Assembly (NCBI RefSeq): GCF_014654615.1
Contig: NZ_BNBB01000020.1
Span: 1-64,000, forward strand
Origin: Streptosporangium violaceochromogenes
Lineage (GTDB): Bacteria; Actinomycetota; Actinomycetes; Streptosporangiales; Streptosporangiaceae
DNA length: 64,000 nt
Reading direction: 5' to 3'
Shown one piece after another: positions 16,085 to 24,724 of this stretch. The translations under genes were made by a program, and so were the position numbers. The stretch's first letter is position 1. Each line of letters starts with the position of its first letter. The notes under the pieces are model-generated. The model made no database searches, was not told the origin of the DNA, and saw only the letters and a list, made by a program, of their open reading frames with translations.

Positions 16085-16841
16085 GCGAGTGTCTCCTCCT
16101 GTGGGGGAACTCAACTCACCCGTACCGCTACCCAACGTAATAGATCGATTACCCTGAGCGTCTGACTTTTTTAAAATTCGTCGCCGAGAGGCCCTGTCCA
16201 CACAGGGAACGTCCGGAGCTCCAAAAACCCTGGAAATCACAGAAACCCAGGACATCACCGTAAAGCCGGGAAAGCGGCGGAGCCTCGCGGAGACAGGGAA
16301 GGAGCGGAGACGGGGGGAAGGACGGGAAAGCGCGGGGTCACGGGAGGCCACGAGGGGTCCAGGGGCGCCGCCCCGCACCGCCGAACGTGCCCGGCAGGTC
16401 GGCCCCCCACAGCGGGGCCAGGCGTCGGAGGCGGGGTGATCGCGCGTCGCTCACCGCCGAGGCGCGGCCACGGACGGCGCGCTCGGCCACCCGTCCGGCA
16501 AGCCCCTCCCCGCCGGCCGCCGGACCCCGGGAACCATTAATTCGAAATTCATCCACCGCACCCTCAAAATCGGCGGTAAAACTTTCAATCATATAATCAC
16601 CGATGGTGACGCTTAGCTACCCTGAGCGGGTATGGCACGAAACAAAACGGTTGACATCGCAAAGCGTTGACACTGTCAAATGCCGTCCGTAACATGCGTG
16701 TACCGAGATGCCGGACCAACGGTCAAACGCCTGCCGGACATCCCGCCGACCACGGTGCCGCCCCTTCAACCCGCTGCAGTTCATCACAGAGCGTGTAGTT
16801 GGACTATCGGTTTATCAACCTGACCATAGGAGGGATCCTGC
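16085..16841. other. intergenic region with promoter signals
   Basis: A 757-bp region between the 21-aa peptide (minus) and the DUF4360 genes (plus). It has AT-rich islands at 16125-16175 and 16535-16700. The 11-base word TACCCTGAGCG occurs twice (16150-16160 and 16618-16628). The minus-strand frame at 16338-16592 is not supported by a ribosome binding site. Confidence 0.45.
16667..16695 (+). promoter_or_regulatory. promoter with palindromic -35 for the DUF4360 pair
   Basis: TTGACA (16667-16672) and TAACAT (16690-16695) are separated by exactly 17 bases, a good vegetative-type promoter. The -35 forms part of the perfect palindrome TTGACACTGTCAA (16667-16679), so a repressor could cover it. 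A second TTGACA lies 16 bases upstream (16651-16656). Confidence 0.55.
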
Positions 16842-17483
16842 ATGCTCAAATTAATGGCGATGGGCGGCGCGGCCGTGATATCCCTCGCCCAGATCAGTAC
16901 CCCGGCGAACGCCGTGGGCCCCGTTTCCCCGTCGAGCAAAATCACCGTGGACGTCGTGACGGTCAACGGCTCGGGGTGCCCGCACGGGTCGGCCGTCGTG
17001 ACGAAGGGGAGCGACAGCACGACCTTCACGGTCACCTACAGCGACTACCTGGCGCAGGTGGGAGTCGGCTCCACACCGACCGACTTCCGGAAGAACTGCC
17101 AGCTCAGCCTGCGTGTGCACGCTCCGCAAGGGTTCACCTACGCGGTTGCCCAGGCCGACTACCAGGGCTTCGCGCACCTGGAGGACGGCGCGACCGGTGA
17201 GCAGAAGGCCAGCTACTACTTCCAGGGTGAGTCGCAGACGGCCCCGGTCAGCCACGTGCTGCGAGGCCCGTTCGAGGGTGACTGGAAGAACACCGACACC
17301 ACCAACGTGGCGGCGCTGGTCTACATGCCCTGCGGTGAGGATCGCGGCCTGAACGTCAACACCGAACTGAAAGTGAACGCCGGGACATCAAGCCCGGAGA
17401 AGACGACCAGCTTCATGACAATGGATTCCACGCACGGAAGCGTGAACACCGTCTTCCACCTCCGCTGGAAACAGTGTCCCTGA
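16842..17483 (+). CDS. secreted DUF4360 protein, first copy
   Basis: A 213-aa exported protein of the DUF4360 family, found in actinobacteria and fungi, with no established function. MLKLMAMGGAAVISLAQIS with TPANA is the signal peptide. The family core is evident: the VNGSGC start, YSDYLAQVGVGSTPTDFRKN, PQGFTYAVAQADYQGFAHLE, and the C-terminal TSFMTMDSTHG with WKQC. Four or more conserved Cys residues suggest disulfides outside the cell. AGGAGGG lies 7 bases before the ATG. It is followed after 36 bases by a close paralogue. Confidence 0.88.
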   Translation: MLKLMAMGGAAVISLAQISTPANAVGPVSPSSKITVDVVTVNGSGCPHGSAVVTKGSDSTTFTVTYSDYLAQVGVGSTPTDFRKNCQLSLRVHAPQGFTYAVAQADYQGFAHLEDGATGEQKASYYFQGESQTAPVSHVLRGPFEGDWKNTDTTNVAALVYMPCGEDRGLNVNTELKVNAGTSSPEKTTSFMTMDSTHGSVNTVFHLRWKQCP

Positions 17484-17519
17484 CCGGCAGTCGTCGACCG
17501 ACAATAGAAGGGATTCCGC

Positions 17520-18167
17520 ATGCGCAAACTAATGGCCGTCGGCGCGGCGGTCATGGCATTCATCGCCATGTCCACCACTCCGGCGAACGCATGGCCCACC
17601 GTCCCTCCGCCCGACAAAATCATCATTGACGTCGTGACGGTCAACGGCTCGGGCTGCCGCCCCGGAACCACCGCCGTGGCCGTTTCGCCGGACAACATGG
17701 CCTTCACGGTCACCTACAGCGACTTCCTGGCGCAGGTGGGGGTCGGTGCCAAGCCGACCGACTTCCGGAAGAACTGCCAGCTCAACCTCCTTGTGCACGT
17801 TCCCCAGGGCTTCACCTACGCGGTCGCCCAGACCGACTACCGCGGCTTCGCGCACCTGGAGGACGGCGCGAGCGGCGAGGAGAAGGCGAACTACTACTTC
17901 CAGGGGCACTCCCAGACCACGGCGATGAGCCACAAGCTCCAGGGGCCCTTCGAGAACAACTGGCAGAACACCGACGTGAACGACGTCGCGCAGCTGGTCT
18001 ACATGCCCTGCGGTGAGCTGCGCAGCTTCAACATCAACACCGAGCTGCGGGTGAACGCCGGCACCTCGGACACGACGAAGACCACGAGCTTCATGACGAT
18101 GGACTCGACCGACGCCAACATCTCGACCACCTATCACTTCTCCTGGAAGCAGTGCCCCGCGGCGTAG
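17520..18167 (+). CDS. secreted DUF4360 protein, second copy
   Basis: A 215-aa paralogue of the preceding gene, similar along its whole length apart from the signal peptide region (MRKLMAVGAAVMAFIAMS with TPANA). The conserved blocks YSDFLAQVGVGAKPTDFRKN, PQGFTYAVAQTDYRGFAHLE and TSFMTMDSTDAN match the first copy closely. AGAAGGGA precedes the ATG. The short gap and shared direction suggest one transcript from the promoter at 16667. A recent tandem duplication is the simplest explanation. The GC-rich region after the stop holds possible hairpins before the hmgA promoter. Confidence 0.88.
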   Translation: MRKLMAVGAAVMAFIAMSTTPANAWPTVPPPDKIIIDVVTVNGSGCRPGTTAVAVSPDNMAFTVTYSDFLAQVGVGAKPTDFRKNCQLNLLVHVPQGFTYAVAQTDYRGFAHLEDGASGEEKANYYFQGHSQTTAMSHKLQGPFENNWQNTDVNDVAQLVYMPCGELRSFNINTELRVNAGTSDTTKTTSFMTMDSTDANISTTYHFSWKQCPAA

Positions 18168-18383
18168 CCGCCGGCACCGGCCCCGTGGTCCGGTGAACAC
18201 CCGCCGCCCGATCCGGCCCGATCCGGATCGGGCGGCGGCTCGCCGTCGCGCGAAGAACACGTCGCCCGGGGGCCGACGGGGAGAGCGGGCCCCGCCGCCC
18301 CCCGGAAAACCGATCGCCCGGCGCGGACGGTGTTTGACATCGCCTTTCCCGTGACAGATGGTTGTTCGTATAAAGGACATTTA

Positions 18384-18400
18384 TGTCCGATAAACGGACA
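18384..18400. promoter_or_regulatory. palindromic operator-like site before hmgA
   Basis: TGTCCG-ATAAA-CGGACA is a perfect 6-bp inverted repeat with a 5-base spacer, 16 bases before the hmgA start codon and just after the AT-rich element TATAAA (18369-18374). A TTGACA lies at 18334-18339, too far from TATAAA for a standard pair. The position suits a repressor of the homogentisate operon. Confidence 0.55.
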
Positions 18401-18416
18401 ATCATGGGAGGGGCGG

Positions 18417-19586
18417 ATGCCGTACTACCGCGCCGTGGGGGAGATACCCCGTAAGCGACACGTGCAGTTCCGGCGGCCCGACGGCGGGCTGTACGCCGAG
18501 GAACTGATGGGCGAGGAGGGGTTCTCCAGCGACTCCTCCCTGCTCTACCACCGATACCTTCCCACCGCGATCGTCAAGGCAGAGACGGTCGAGTCGCCGG
18601 CCCCGGCGGTGTTCACCCCCAACCTGCCCCTGTCCCCCCGGCACTTCCGCACCCAGGACCTCCCGGCGGCGGGCGACCTGGTGACCGGGCGCGGGCCGCT
18701 GGCGGGCAACTCCGACGTCCGGATGTCGTACGCCGCGAGCGAGACGCCCAGCGAGCTGTACCGCAACTCCATGGGCGACGAGTGCGTCTACATCGCCTCC
18801 GGCCGGGTCCTGTTCGAGTCGGCCTACGGCGCGCTGGAGGCCGCGGAGGGCGACTACGTCGTCATCCCGACCGGGACGATCCACCGCTGGGTCCCCCGGG
18901 GCCGCGTCACCGCCTTCGTCGTCGAGGCCACCGGGCACATCCGCCCTCCCCGGCGCTATCTGTCCTCCCACGGCCAGTTCCTGGAGCACGCGCCCTACTG
19001 CGAGCGCGACCTGCGCGCCCCGGGCGAGCCGCTGCTCGCCGAGGGCGAGGAGGTGCCGGTGCTGGTCCGCACGCGCGGCGGGCTGACCCGGCTGGTCTAC
19101 CGCAACCACCCCTTCGACGTGGTCGGCTGGGACGGCTGCCTGTACCCCTACGCCTTCAACATCGGCGACTTCGAGCCCGTCGTGAAGCGCACCCACGCCC
19201 CGCCGCCGGTGCACCAGACCTTCGAGGGCCCGAACTTCGTGATCTGCTCGTTCTGCCCCCGGCCGCTCGACTTCCACCCCGACGCCGTCCCGATCCCCTA
19301 CAACCACCACAACGTCGACTCCGACGAGCTCATGTTCTACGTGGGCGGCGACTACACCGCGCGCAAGGGCTCGGGCATCGACGTCGGCTCGATCTCGCTG
19401 CACCCGGCCGGGTTCACGCACGGCCCGCAGCCCGGCGCCGTCGAGGCCGCCGTCGAGGCGGTACGGCGGGGCCACACCCAGACCACCGAGCTGGCCGTGA
19501 TGGTCGACACCTTCCGCCCCCTCGACCTGGGCGCCGCCGCCCTGTCGGTCGAGGACCCCTCCTACGCCTGGACGTGGGCGCGGTGA
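18417..19586 (+). CDS. hmgA: homogentisate 1,2-dioxygenase
   Basis: A 389-aa non-haem iron dioxygenase that opens the ring of homogentisate to maleylacetoacetate in tyrosine and phenylalanine breakdown. The family core is clear: NHHNVDSDELMFYVGGDY carries the iron-binding Glu, and SISLHPAGFTHGP carries the His ligands. A cupin region lies around GDECVYIASGRVLFES. It is somewhat shorter than the roughly 430-residue human type, as usual in actinobacteria. GGGAGGGGCGG precedes ATG 18417. Its stop overlaps the GTG start of the next gene, so it is the first gene of the hmgA-unknown-fahA operon behind the palindrome at 18384. Confidence 0.95.
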   Translation: MPYYRAVGEIPRKRHVQFRRPDGGLYAEELMGEEGFSSDSSLLYHRYLPTAIVKAETVESPAPAVFTPNLPLSPRHFRTQDLPAAGDLVTGRGPLAGNSDVRMSYAASETPSELYRNSMGDECVYIASGRVLFESAYGALEAAEGDYVVIPTGTIHRWVPRGRVTAFVVEATGHIRPPRRYLSSHGQFLEHAPYCERDLRAPGEPLLAEGEEVPVLVRTRGGLTRLVYRNHPFDVVGWDGCLYPYAFNIGDFEPVVKRTHAPPPVHQTFEGPNFVICSFCPRPLDFHPDAVPIPYNHHNVDSDELMFYVGGDYTARKGSGIDVGSISLHPAGFTHGPQPGAVEAAVEAVRRGHTQTTELAVMVDTFRPLDLGAAALSVEDPSYAWTWAR

Positions 19587-20362
19587 GGCTCTTTCACGCC
19601 CTCGTCGACGACGCGGGGCTGTTCCCGCCGACCGCGCTGCCGATGGCCGAGGCCCTCAGGCGGCACCGGGCCGACCTGGCGGAGGGCGACCCGGTGCTCA
19701 CCCACCGGTTCCTGTGCCCGGCCGGGCGGCTTCCGGAGCTGCGGGAGCACCTGAACGGCCTGCCCGTCCGTCTCGGGCTGATCCTCGACACCCCCGGCCT
19801 TCCCGCCGTCGCCGACCTCGACGTGGAGCTGATCGAGGTGCCGATCGGCCGGGCCGTCCCGTCCGGGGGCCCCGCGGCCCGCCGGTTCGTCGAGGTCGCC
19901 GCCGGCCGCCCGCCCGAGGACCCGCCGCCCGGGGCCGGGCTCAAGATCAGATGTGGCGGGGCGGTCGCCTCGGCCTTCCCGCCGGCCTCCGACCTCGGCG
20001 CCTTCATCACCCACTGCGCCGAGCGCGGCCTCCCCTTCAAGGCCACGGCCGGGCTGCACAACGCGGTCCGCCACTTCGACCCGGCGTTGGGCACGCACCG
20101 GCACGGCTTCCTCAACCTGGTCCTCGCGGTCTGCGCGGCCGTGGAGGAGCGGGACCCTGTGCCCGTGCTGAGCACGACGGACGCGGACGAACTGGTCCGG
20201 CTGGCCCGTGCCGTACCGGACGACACCGCCGGGCGCGCCAGGGAGCTGCTGGTGTCGTACGGCTCGTGCAGCACGCGAACCCCCGTCGAGGACCTCCGGG
20301 CCCTCGGACTGACCACCAGGCGGCGCGCCGGCGCCGCCCCGGCGAAGGAGAACGCACGATGA
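19583..20362 (+). CDS. unknown protein in homogentisate operon
   Basis: A 259-aa cytosolic protein with no family I can name. Repeated strand-helix units (VRLGLILDTPGLPAVADLDVE, GAGLKIRCGG, GLPFKATAGLHNAVRH) suggest a TIM-barrel-like fold. The segments LKIRCGG and PFKATAGLH resemble phosphate- or carboxylate-binding loops. The GTG start overlaps hmgA by four bases and the stop overlaps fahA by ATGA, so it is coupled to both. The expected missing step between HmgA and FahA is maleylacetoacetate isomerase, but this protein lacks the glutathione-transferase look of that enzyme. It could be an alternative isomerase or an accessory protein. Confidence 0.7.
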   Translation: MRLFHALVDDAGLFPPTALPMAEALRRHRADLAEGDPVLTHRFLCPAGRLPELREHLNGLPVRLGLILDTPGLPAVADLDVELIEVPIGRAVPSGGPAARRFVEVAAGRPPEDPPPGAGLKIRCGGAVASAFPPASDLGAFITHCAERGLPFKATAGLHNAVRHFDPALGTHRHGFLNLVLAVCAAVEERDPVPVLSTTDADELVRLARAVPDDTAGRARELLVSYGSCSTRTPVEDLRALGLTTRRRAGAAPAKENAR

Positions 20363-21495
20363 CCTGGGGCCTGGACAATCTGCCCTACGGAGTTTTCTCA
20401 CGGCACGAGGGCGAGACCCCGCGCGTGGGCGTGCGGTACGGCGAGCACGTGATGGACCTCGCCGGGGCCCTGCACGACGAGGTGTTCGCCACCGGGTCGC
20501 TCAACGCCTTCATGGCCAGGGGCGCGTCGGCCTGGCGGGACACCCGGGCGGTGATCCGGAACAAGCTGAGCACCGACCCGGCGGCCGTCGCCCCGCACCT
20601 GATCCCGCTGGAGCACATCACGCTGCACCTGCCGATCGAGGTGGCCGACTACGTCGACTTCTACTGCTCGATCGAGCACGCCTCCAACCTCGGCAAGATG
20701 TTCCGGCCCGACGAGGAGCCGCTGAAGCCGAACTGGCGGCACCTCCCCGTCGGCTACCACGGCAGGGCCGGGACCGTCGTCGTGTCCGGCACCCCGATCG
20801 TCCGGCCGTCGGGGCAGCGCGGCGCCGGGGTCTTCGGCCCCTCGGCCAGGCTGGACATCGAGGCGGAGCTGGGCTTCGTCGTCGGCACGCCGACCGCCCT
20901 CGGCACGCGGGCCGGCCGGTTCGAAGACCACGTGTTCGGGGTGACGCTCGTCAACGACTGGAGCGCCAGGGACATCCAGGCGTGGGAGTACGTCCCGCTC
21001 GGCCCGTTCCTCGGCAAGTCCTTCGCCACCTCGATCTCCCCGTGGATCACCCCGCTCGCGGCGCTCTCCGAGGCGCGGGTCCCGGGCAGGGAGCAGGTGC
21101 CCGAGCCCCTGGACTACCTCCGCCGCCGGGAGCCGTGGGGGCTGGAGGTGACGCTGGAGGTGACGCTGAACGGCGAGGTGATCTCCCGCCCGCCGTACCG
21201 GGACATGTACTGGACGCCCGACCAGATGCTCGCCCACATGACCGTCAACGGCGCGAGCCTGCGCACCGGCGACCTCTACGCCAGCGGCACGGTCTCCGGC
21301 GCGGAGCCGGGGCGGTGCGGGTCGCTGATCGAGCTGACCTGGAACGGCGCCGAGCCCCTGAAGCTGCCCGACGGCTCGGCGAGAACCTTCCTGGAGGACG
21401 GCGACACGGTCACGATCACCGCGTCCGCCCCGGGCCCCGGCGGGACGGTGATCTCTCTGGGTGAGGTGTCGGGGACCGTCGTCCCCGCCCGGTAA
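20359..21495 (+). CDS. fahA: fumarylacetoacetase
   Basis: A 378-aa enzyme that hydrolyses fumarylacetoacetate to fumarate and acetoacetate, the last step of tyrosine breakdown. The N-terminal SH3-like domain (1-80) is followed by the FAH fold with conserved VDFYCSIEHASNLGKMFRP, LPVGYHGRAGTVVVSG, the metal-binding LDIEAELGFVVG and VNDWSARDIQAWEYVPLGPF. AAGGAG lies about 8 bases before the ATG, and the start overlaps the preceding stop. The length is close to other bacterial members. No terminator hairpin is obvious downstream. Confidence 0.95.
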   Translation: MTWGLDNLPYGVFSRHEGETPRVGVRYGEHVMDLAGALHDEVFATGSLNAFMARGASAWRDTRAVIRNKLSTDPAAVAPHLIPLEHITLHLPIEVADYVDFYCSIEHASNLGKMFRPDEEPLKPNWRHLPVGYHGRAGTVVVSGTPIVRPSGQRGAGVFGPSARLDIEAELGFVVGTPTALGTRAGRFEDHVFGVTLVNDWSARDIQAWEYVPLGPFLGKSFATSISPWITPLAALSEARVPGREQVPEPLDYLRRREPWGLEVTLEVTLNGEVISRPPYRDMYWTPDQMLAHMTVNGASLRTGDLYASGTVSGAEPGRCGSLIELTWNGAEPLKLPDGSARTFLEDGDTVTITASAPGPGGTVISLGEVSGTVVPAR

Positions 21496-21602
21496 GGCGC
21501 GCAGGGCCCGACGGACCCGTGACGTCACTCGGCGTGACCAAACGATCACCGATCGCTAGGGTGGGACGGCCGAGTACCCACGAATCTTGAAGGCAGGAAG
21601 CA

Positions 21603-22814
21603 ATGCGGCGCGCCGCGGGATGTCTCCCGATCCTCCTCCTCCCGCTCGCGATCACGGCCACGGCCTGCTCGTCGGTCGTGGCCGGAAGCGGCCCCCCTCC
21701 CGGAGCGGCGGCCGGCGTGGAGATCTTCCCCGCCCCCGGCACCGTGGAGGCCGAGACCGGCCGGGGCCTGACCGTCAGGGCCGGGGCGGGCGCACTGACG
21801 CGGGTGACCGCCTACGCCGGCGGCGTCCCGGTGCCGGGCCACCTCGACGACACCCGGTCCGTCTGGCGTTCGGACTGGGCCCTGACCCCCGGCCGGGAGT
21901 ACGTCGTCAACGTCACCGCGCCGGGGGCCGGAGGCTCCCAGGTGACGACCTCCGGCAGGTTTCGCACACTCTCTCCGGCCAGGACCTTCAAGATCCGCTC
22001 GGTCGTCCCCTCCCCGGGGGAGACCGTGGGCGTCGGCATGCCGATCATCGTCGGCTTCGACACCCCGGTGACGGACCGGGCGGCCGTCGAGCGGGCCCTG
22101 GAGGTGCGCTCCACCAAGCCGGTCGAGGGGGCGTGGCACTGGACGGGCGACACCGAGGCGGTCTACCGCCCGCGCCACACCTGGCCGGCCCGGCAGCAGG
22201 TCTCCTTCACCGCGCACCTGTCCGGCGTGCGCGCGGCCAAGGACACCTACGGCACCGTCGACCACGAGACGGCCTTCGCCGTCGGCCGCAAGCAGGTCAG
22301 CCTCATCGACACCCGTACCCACCGCATGCAGGTGCGGCAGGACGACAGGGTGGTCCAGCGGATGGCGATCAGCGCGGGCATGGGCACCACCCGGGAGTAC
22401 ACCACGACCAGCGGCGTCCACCTGACCATGGACAAGGGCAACCCGGTTCGGATGATCTCCCCCGGGCGTGAGAAGGGGGAGCCCGGCTACTACGACCTGA
22501 TGATCGACCACGCGGTCCGCATCTCCAACAGCGGCGAGTACGTCCACGCGCTGAACAACGTCTGGGCCCAGGGCCGGGCGAACGTCAGCCACGGCTGCGT
22601 CAACGCCCGTCCCGACCAGGCGGCCTGGTTCTTCGACACCTCCCTGCGCGGCGACCCCGTCGTCATCCGCGGCACCGACCGCGAACTGGAGTGGAACAAC
22701 GGCTGGGGCTACTGGCAGCGCTCGTGGGACGAGTGGCTCAGGGGCAGCGCGCTGCGCGCCGCCCAGCCCCCGCGTCTCCTGACCACCCCGGCCCCCGCGC
22801 GGAGTCTGCCCTGA
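21603..22814 (+). CDS. L,D-transpeptidase lipoprotein with Ig-like domains
   Basis: A 403-aa cell-wall enzyme that makes 3-3 crosslinks in peptidoglycan. It has a lipoprotein signal with a candidate lipidated cysteine (C22 in ITATAC), two Ig-like domains (about 40-125 and 130-225) and a YkuD domain from about 230. The catalytic motif is complete: H315 in YVHALNNVW, then SHGCVN with H330 and C332. The layout matches mycobacterial LdtMt2-type proteins. AGGAAGC lies just before the ATG. It stands alone with its own upstream region. Confidence 0.93.
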   Translation: MRRAAGCLPILLLPLAITATACSSVVAGSGPPPGAAAGVEIFPAPGTVEAETGRGLTVRAGAGALTRVTAYAGGVPVPGHLDDTRSVWRSDWALTPGREYVVNVTAPGAGGSQVTTSGRFRTLSPARTFKIRSVVPSPGETVGVGMPIIVGFDTPVTDRAAVERALEVRSTKPVEGAWHWTGDTEAVYRPRHTWPARQQVSFTAHLSGVRAAKDTYGTVDHETAFAVGRKQVSLIDTRTHRMQVRQDDRVVQRMAISAGMGTTREYTTTSGVHLTMDKGNPVRMISPGREKGEPGYYDLMIDHAVRISNSGEYVHALNNVWAQGRANVSHGCVNARPDQAAWFFDTSLRGDPVVIRGTDRELEWNNGWGYWQRSWDEWLRGSALRAAQPPRLLTTPAPARSLP

Positions 22815-22991
22815 CCGCCCGGCTCCTCCCCCCGGGCGCCCGCCCCGGATTCCCCGGGGCCCCCGAAACGGCCACCGGCGCGGGAGGGGTAGGGGAAAGA
22901 GGGCCCTGCCGGTCACCTGGATAACGACATACCGTAGAGGAGGGAACCTCCCAGACACCCGAACCGTTCAGTCTGTTAGGGGGGCGAAGGG

Positions 22992-23426
22992 ATGGATTAC
23001 TGGGTCATCTGGTTGATCGTCGCGGTGGTACTGGGTGTCGCCGAGATCTTCACCCTGACCACCGCCCTGGGACTGCTCGGCGGCGCCGCCCTGTTCGCCT
23101 CCGCCGCCGCGGGCCTCGGCCTCCCGTTCCCGTTCCAGCTTCTGGTGTTCATCGCCGCTCTCGCCGCCGGGGTTGTCGTGGTGCGGCCGATCGCCAGACG
23201 TCACCTCATGCCCCCGCCCTCGGACCGGCGTTTCGGGGTCCAGGCCCTCGTCGGCAAGCCCGCCTACGTGCTGCGCGAGGTGACCGGCAGGGATGGAAGG
23301 GTACAGATCGGCGGCGAGGAGTGGTCGGCCAGGGCGTACGACGAGACACTGGTGATCCCGGCGGGGGCGGTCGTCGACGTCATCGAGATCGAGGGTGCCA
23401 CGGCACTCGTATATCCCCGGGAGTGA
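22992..23426 (+). CDS. NfeD-family membrane protein
   Basis: A 144-aa NfeD-like protein. Hydrophobic helices cover residues 4-66 (WVIWLIVAVVLGVAEIFTL, LGLLGGAALFASAAAG, LLVFIAALAAGVVVVRP). A C-terminal OB-fold domain follows, with the typical VGKPAYVLREVTG and YDETLVIPAGAVVDVIEI. NfeD proteins work with SPFH proteins in membrane microdomains. The start follows GGGGGGCGAAGG. The SPFH gene begins only two bases after the stop, so the two are co-translated and probably act as a pair. Confidence 0.9.
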   Translation: MDYWVIWLIVAVVLGVAEIFTLTTALGLLGGAALFASAAAGLGLPFPFQLLVFIAALAAGVVVVRPIARRHLMPPPSDRRFGVQALVGKPAYVLREVTGRDGRVQIGGEEWSARAYDETLVIPAGAVVDVIEIEGATALVYPRE

Positions 23427-23428
23427 TC

Positions 23429-24499
23429 ATGGACCCACTGATGATCGTCGGTCTTCTCATCATCCTGTTCGCCGTGTTCACGGTGGTACGTTCCGTCCGG
23501 ATCGTCCCGCAGGCGCGCGCCCGCAACGTGGAACGGCTCGGCCGCTACCACACCACGCTCAAACCGGGCCTGAACTTCGTGATCCCCTACATCGACCGGG
23601 TCTACCCGGTGATCGACCTGCGCGAGCAGGTGGTCTCCTTCCGCCCGCAGCCGGTGATCACCGAGGACAACCTGGTCGTGGAGATCGACACGGTGCTCTA
23701 CTTCCAGGTCACCGACCCCCGGGCCGCCGCCTACGAGATCGCCAACTACATCCAGGCCGTCGAGCAGCTCACGGTCACCACCCTGCGCAACGTCGTGGGC
23801 TCGCTGGACCTGGAGATGACGCTCACCTCGCGCGACACGATCAACAGCCAGCTCAGGGGGGTGCTGGACGAGGCGACCGGCAAGTGGGGCATCCGGGTCA
23901 ACCGGGTGGAGATCAAGGCCATCGACCCGCCCAAGAGCATCAAGGAGGCGATGGAGAAGCAGATGCGCGCCGAGCGCGACAAGCGCGCCGCGATCCTCAC
24001 CGCCGAGGGCCAGCGGCAGTCGCAGATCCTCACCGCCGAGGGCGACAAACAGAGCGCGATCCTGCGGGCCGAGGGTGACCGCAGCGCCGCGATCCTCAAG
24101 GCCCAGGGCCAGTCCCAGGCCATCGACCAGGTCTTCCAGGCGGTACACCGCAACGACCCCGATCCCCAACTGCTCGCCTACCAGTATCTCCAGGTGCTTC
24201 CGGAGCTGGCCAAGGGCAGCGGCAACACCTTCTGGGTGATTCCCAGCGAGGTCACCTCCGCCCTCCAGGGCGTCTCCAAGGCGTTCACCGAGTCCCTGCC
24301 CCGGTCGTCCGCGACCCGCCAGGCCCCGGCCACCGGCGAGACGGCCGAGCTGGAGGCGGCCCAGGCCGAGCGGGCCGCCGCCGAGGCGGTCGCGGAGGCC
24401 TCCGACACCGACAGCGGCCCCCGCCCGCTCAGCGCGGCCTCCGGAGCCCCCGACCCGCTGGCCGACCTGCACAGACGGCACGAGCACCCCCAGCCCTGA
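23429..24499 (+). CDS. SPFH-domain (stomatin/paraslipin-like) membrane protein
   Basis: A 356-aa band-7 protein with an N-terminal membrane anchor (LMIVGLLIILFAVFTVV). The SPFH domain follows (NVERLGRYHTTLKPGLNFVIP, VVEIDTVLYFQVTDPRAAAYEI, EMTLTSRDTINSQL). A coiled region consists of AEG repeats (ILTAEGQRQSQ, ILTAEGDKQSA, ILRAEGDRSAA), then the stomatin-like STFWVIPSEV-type segment (TFWVIPSEVTSA) near 270. The tail is Ala/Glu-rich. Such proteins oligomerise at membranes and support quality control with NfeD partners. The ATG is two bases after the NfeD stop, with GGGAG just upstream. Confidence 0.92.
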   Translation: MDPLMIVGLLIILFAVFTVVRSVRIVPQARARNVERLGRYHTTLKPGLNFVIPYIDRVYPVIDLREQVVSFRPQPVITEDNLVVEIDTVLYFQVTDPRAAAYEIANYIQAVEQLTVTTLRNVVGSLDLEMTLTSRDTINSQLRGVLDEATGKWGIRVNRVEIKAIDPPKSIKEAMEKQMRAERDKRAAILTAEGQRQSQILTAEGDKQSAILRAEGDRSAAILKAQGQSQAIDQVFQAVHRNDPDPQLLAYQYLQVLPELAKGSGNTFWVIPSEVTSALQGVSKAFTESLPRSSATRQAPATGETAELEAAQAERAAAEAVAEASDTDSGPRPLSAASGAPDPLADLHRRHEHPQP

Positions 24500-24724
24500 C
24501 CGGCACGGCACCGCCCGCGCCCTCCCATCCCCCGTTCTCCCCGTTTCCCCTCTCCCCTCCCCCGTCCGGCCGGGCGGGGCGGGGGCTCCCGCGCGGGACA
24601 CCGTACGGCGGGCCCGGCGTGAAGCGACGCTGTGGGCGGTTTTAAGAAAACCGCGATGGACACCTTCGGAAACGAACGGGCACAGTGCGTAAGGTCGGAA
24701 GCGAAAAAAAAAGGGGGGCTCGCG

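Noticed and set aside
16338..16592. Minus-strand frame starting MIESFTADFEG
   Set aside because: No ribosome binding site, and the second half is GC-noise; no family similarity.
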